From the NCBI RefSeq assembly GCF_002139935.1, contig NZ_CP015578.1, positions 1,488,001-1,552,000 on the forward strand: a stretch of DNA of 64,000 nucleotides, read 5' to 3'. A program made the translations under genes and the position numbers. Positions 61,901 to 64,000 of this stretch are shown in pieces (positions within the stretch are counted from its first letter, which is position 1; every line of letters starts with the position of its first letter). The stretch comes from Campylobacter lanienae NCTC 13004. GTDB lineage: Bacteria; Campylobacterota; Campylobacteria; Campylobacterales; Campylobacteraceae. Below the pieces are notes generated by a model that was given only the letters and a program-made list of their open reading frames with translations, had not been told where the DNA came from and did not search any database.

Positions 61901-62463
61901 CTAAAATCCCTTAAAATCAAGCGAATTTCACTATTATAAGGCTCAAATCTAGCCTGTGAAATCTCAAGCCAAGCCCCCTCTAACTCATCTATAAATATCA
62001 ATGCTAAATCAAAAGTAGAGCTAAAAGATATATTATAATCATACAATCTATCATTAGATATTTGATTTGGGAGAATTTTGGATATTTTGATACCGCTGGT
62101 GTTGGATTTATTGTCTATAAAGGCTAGAATTTCGCTATTTGAACTAAATTTGGATATTTGATTTGCTAGATTTATAGCGTGAGTTTGTAAAAACTCATTT
62201 TCAATCTTTAGCTGATTTAGCTCGGTTTTGCTATTTTGGAGTTTTTGGCTAGATAGGTCTATTTGATTTTGAATTTGAGTTGGTAAATTCGTGCTTAGAT
62301 AGCTATTTAGCTCATTTTCATATCTCATTAAAGCCTTAAAATATAACTTATCAAAATATCCCCAACTAAGATAAAATAGATAAAAAACCACCAAAAAACT
62401 ACCCATAAATATCATATATTGCTCTTTTTTGCTGCGATTATTTAATAGGGAGTTAAATTCCAT
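61897..62463 (-). CDS. Transformation-system membrane protein (PilO/GspM-like)
   Basis: A 188-aa protein with one N-terminal membrane helix (FMGSFLVVFYLFYLSW, about 19-34), a coiled coil (about 55-110) and a small ferredoxin-like C-terminal domain. This is the layout of PilO and GspM. It overlaps the next gene by 4 bases, and the extended frame of the gene before it by 11 bases. Confidence 0.65.
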   Translation of the reverse strand: MEFNSLLNNRSKKEQYMIFMGSFLVVFYLFYLSWGYFDKLYFKALMRYENELNSYLSTNLPTQIQNQIDLSSQKLQNSKTELNQLKIENEFLQTHAINLANQISKFSSNSEILAFIDNKSNTSGIKISKILPNQISNDRLYDYNISFSSTFDLALIFIDELEGAWLEISQARFEPYNSEIRLILRDFR

Positions 62464-62608
62464 ATTTTAGCCCTATTGTAATATTGGATTCAAATAAATT
62501 TTTATTACTAACTATCTGTGATATATCAGCGATACTCTCAAATGCCTTTATAAAATCATTTATATTTTTAGTATTTGGTGATACTATTGAGATGATTAAT
62601 TTTTGATT
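62453..62608 (-). pseudogene. Severed in-frame tail of the PilM/PilN-like gene
   Basis: After the TAA at 62609-62611 the same frame stays open for 51 codons, starting NQKLIISIVSPNTKNI and ending LKYGI, then stops 11 bases inside the next gene. The composition is that of a real protein domain (probably the ferredoxin-like end of a PilN-type protein). Confidence 0.7.
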
Positions 62609-63898
62609 TTATAATTTTATTTCTCTAGCTTTTAGAGAGTGCGTTTGCATTGATTTTGTGATATTTGATAGGATTATGGCTAAATTTTGGTTATTAATTT
62701 TATTTGATATTTTATCTATTTTGCTTAAATTTAGATTTATATTATCTTTTATATTTTGCTTATCTTTTAATAGATTTTCTAACTGGTTATTTATGAGTGC
62801 TAAATCACTATTTAAGCTATTTAAACTAGCATTTTGCGTGGTTAAATCTGCTTTTAAAATCTCTCTTTTTAAATCCAAATTAAGCGCCAAAATAAGCATA
62901 TAAATAGGATATATCATCCCCAGCATAGCGCCAGCTACAAGGCTAATTATCAGCTTTCCATCGGCTCTTTGGTGTAGTGGTTTAGCTCTTTGAAATACCC
63001 TAAAATCTGCTTTTAATCGCTTAGAGATTAGCTCTTTGGCATATATGGCAATCATTAAGTTTATAACCTCTTTACCGTCAAATTTATCCAAAAAGCTAAA
63101 CCCATTTACACTGATATTTAGATGATTACTAAGCTCTCTATTTAGCTCACTCAAATCCCCAAGAAATGAGCTTAAAAACACTCTTTGTGGGATGATTTTA
63201 TCTATATTTGCTATGCTTTTTAGAGTCTCGATACTCATCTTGATAAACTCATCAAATTTATCTATATTTTGATTTATAGCCTTAATACTAAGCTCAAAAG
63301 AATTCGCCCCAGCTATCAAAGCTAGGCTATCAGTAATAATAGGATGATGAAATATATACTCGCCATCTTTATAAAAGCTCATATAACTCTCATTTTGATC
63401 CAAAAATATATAGCAATCTACCTTGCTTTTATCCACCAATCCACTACTATAAAATCCACTCATCAGCAATGGTGATGGTATTATAATATCGATATTTGGT
63501 AGAGATTTTAAGCTATTTTTTAACCCATTTAAAGCTAGCTCCATATCAATCACAAAGATAGTATAACTATCATCTAAATTCTTATAATAGCTAATCTTAT
63601 ACTCTTTTGTAGGATTTAAAAGCAACTCTTCATAAGCATAAGATATAATCCTACTATCCAAATTCGCCACCTCACCCCTATATCGCAAAGCACTAAAAGC
63701 CCTAGCCTCCATATAAGAGGCGTTAAAATCCTTGCTAGATAATCTTTTTTGATTTTTAAATTTAAACTCATCAAAACAGCGATAAATTATATTTTTATAT
63801 AGATCAGCGGATATTAAATTTTGTTTTCCAAGCTTAAAGGCCGGTAGCGATAAATTCTTATAATTTATCGCCAATTTTCTCCACTTATTGCTTTTCAT
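62609..63898 (-). CDS. PilM/PilN-like transformation protein, truncated by in-frame stop
   Basis: A 429-aa protein. Residues 1-300 resemble the actin-like PilM/GspL fold (IDIIIPSPLLMSGFY, CYIFLDQNESYMSFY). A membrane helix lies at about 314-339 (SLVAGAMLGMIYPIYMLIL), followed by a coiled coil (DLALINNQLENLLKDKQNI). The frame ends ...AREIKL and TAA, but the same frame continues for 51 more codons. The original protein was probably about 480 aa. In C. jejuni the cts cluster holds smaller ctsP and ctsX genes instead, so I give no symbol. Confidence 0.75.
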   Translation of the reverse strand: MKSNKWRKLAINYKNLSLPAFKLGKQNLISADLYKNIIYRCFDEFKFKNQKRLSSKDFNASYMEARAFSALRYRGEVANLDSRIISYAYEELLLNPTKEYKISYYKNLDDSYTIFVIDMELALNGLKNSLKSLPNIDIIIPSPLLMSGFYSSGLVDKSKVDCYIFLDQNESYMSFYKDGEYIFHHPIITDSLALIAGANSFELSIKAINQNIDKFDEFIKMSIETLKSIANIDKIIPQRVFLSSFLGDLSELNRELSNHLNISVNGFSFLDKFDGKEVINLMIAIYAKELISKRLKADFRVFQRAKPLHQRADGKLIISLVAGAMLGMIYPIYMLILALNLDLKREILKADLTTQNASLNSLNSDLALINNQLENLLKDKQNIKDNINLNLSKIDKISNKINNQNLAIILSNITKSMQTHSLKAREIKL

Positions 63899-63916
63899 AA
63901 AATTATAATTTCACTC

Positions 63917-64000
63917 TTAAAATCTAATCCCAGCCCTAATAGCAGTATTTACGCTATATTCATCTTTGGTTATCTCGCTTGAGACTAAAAAGTTTATAAA
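63917..64000 (-). CDS. Outer-membrane protein, C-terminal end only (partial)
   Basis: The last 27 codons of a gene whose start is beyond the window. The sequence ends YSVNTAIRAGIRF, alternating polar and non-polar residues with a final Phe, which is the sorting signature of an outer-membrane beta-barrel. Nothing more can be said about its function. Confidence 0.6.
   Translation of the reverse strand, partial: FINFLVSSEITKDEYSVNTAIRAGIRF

Overview
The window looks like chromosomal DNA of a Campylobacter species (class Campylobacteria). The pointers are AT-rich DNA, TATAAT -10 boxes with poor -35 boxes, a sigma-28-type promoter before a FlaA/FlaB-type flagellin, a CmeABC-type efflux operon, a transformation (cts-like) type II secretion cluster, a PAS-protein/chemoreceptor pair like CetB/CetA, and an intervening sequence in helix 45 of the 23S rRNA. 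I cannot name the species from the sequence alone. The C. fetus/hyointestinalis/lanienae side of the genus is a guess.

Layout. 1-3296: one flagellin gene, preceded by a C12 tract and a sigma-28 promoter, then 1.4 kb without genes that holds dispersed and tandem repeats. 3297-8764 (minus): the rRNA operon 16S - tRNA-Ala - 23S (with intervening sequence) - 5S; no tRNA-Ile is present in the spacer. 9134-10792: an orphan gene and a hexapeptide-repeat acyltransferase with a T23 tract in its promoter/leader. 10937-18000 (minus): a CNNM/CorC-type membrane protein and cmeABC. 18157-27721: housekeeping genes (ccoG, rpsU, tRNA-Ser, moaC, a DUF493 gene, tkt, ispA, a PDZ protein, an YbaB-type gene, panD, murE, a NifU-like gene). 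27863-43960 (minus): the whole S10-spc-alpha ribosomal superoperon from rpsJ to rplQ, without rpmD, but with a Crp/Fnr regulator and a short hybrid-cluster protein (hcp) inserted between infA and rpmJ.

43971-46490 is a decayed accessory patch bracketed by two 63-bp direct repeats. It holds a frameshifted P-loop kinase-like gene, degenerate palindromic repeats, a two-gene membrane-protein operon behind a T22 tract, and the tail of a Crp-family regulator. Next come a methyltransferase split by a G9 tract (out of phase), a PepSY membrane protein, sodB with a Cys/Gly-rich tail, and an autotransporter whose -10 box abuts a G7 tract. The right end (minus) carries dnaE (apparently with two OB folds), the energy-taxis-like pair, and the DNA-uptake cluster. 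The most upstream gene visible in that cluster, PilM/PilN-like, is cut by an in-frame stop. The window ends in the last strand of another outer-membrane protein.

The recurring theme is contingency. Long homopolymers sit at the flagellin promoter, two T-tract promoters/leaders, a methyltransferase reading frame and an autotransporter promoter. The conserved housekeeping blocks show none. All functional statements come from reading the sequence and recalling protein families; no database search was run.
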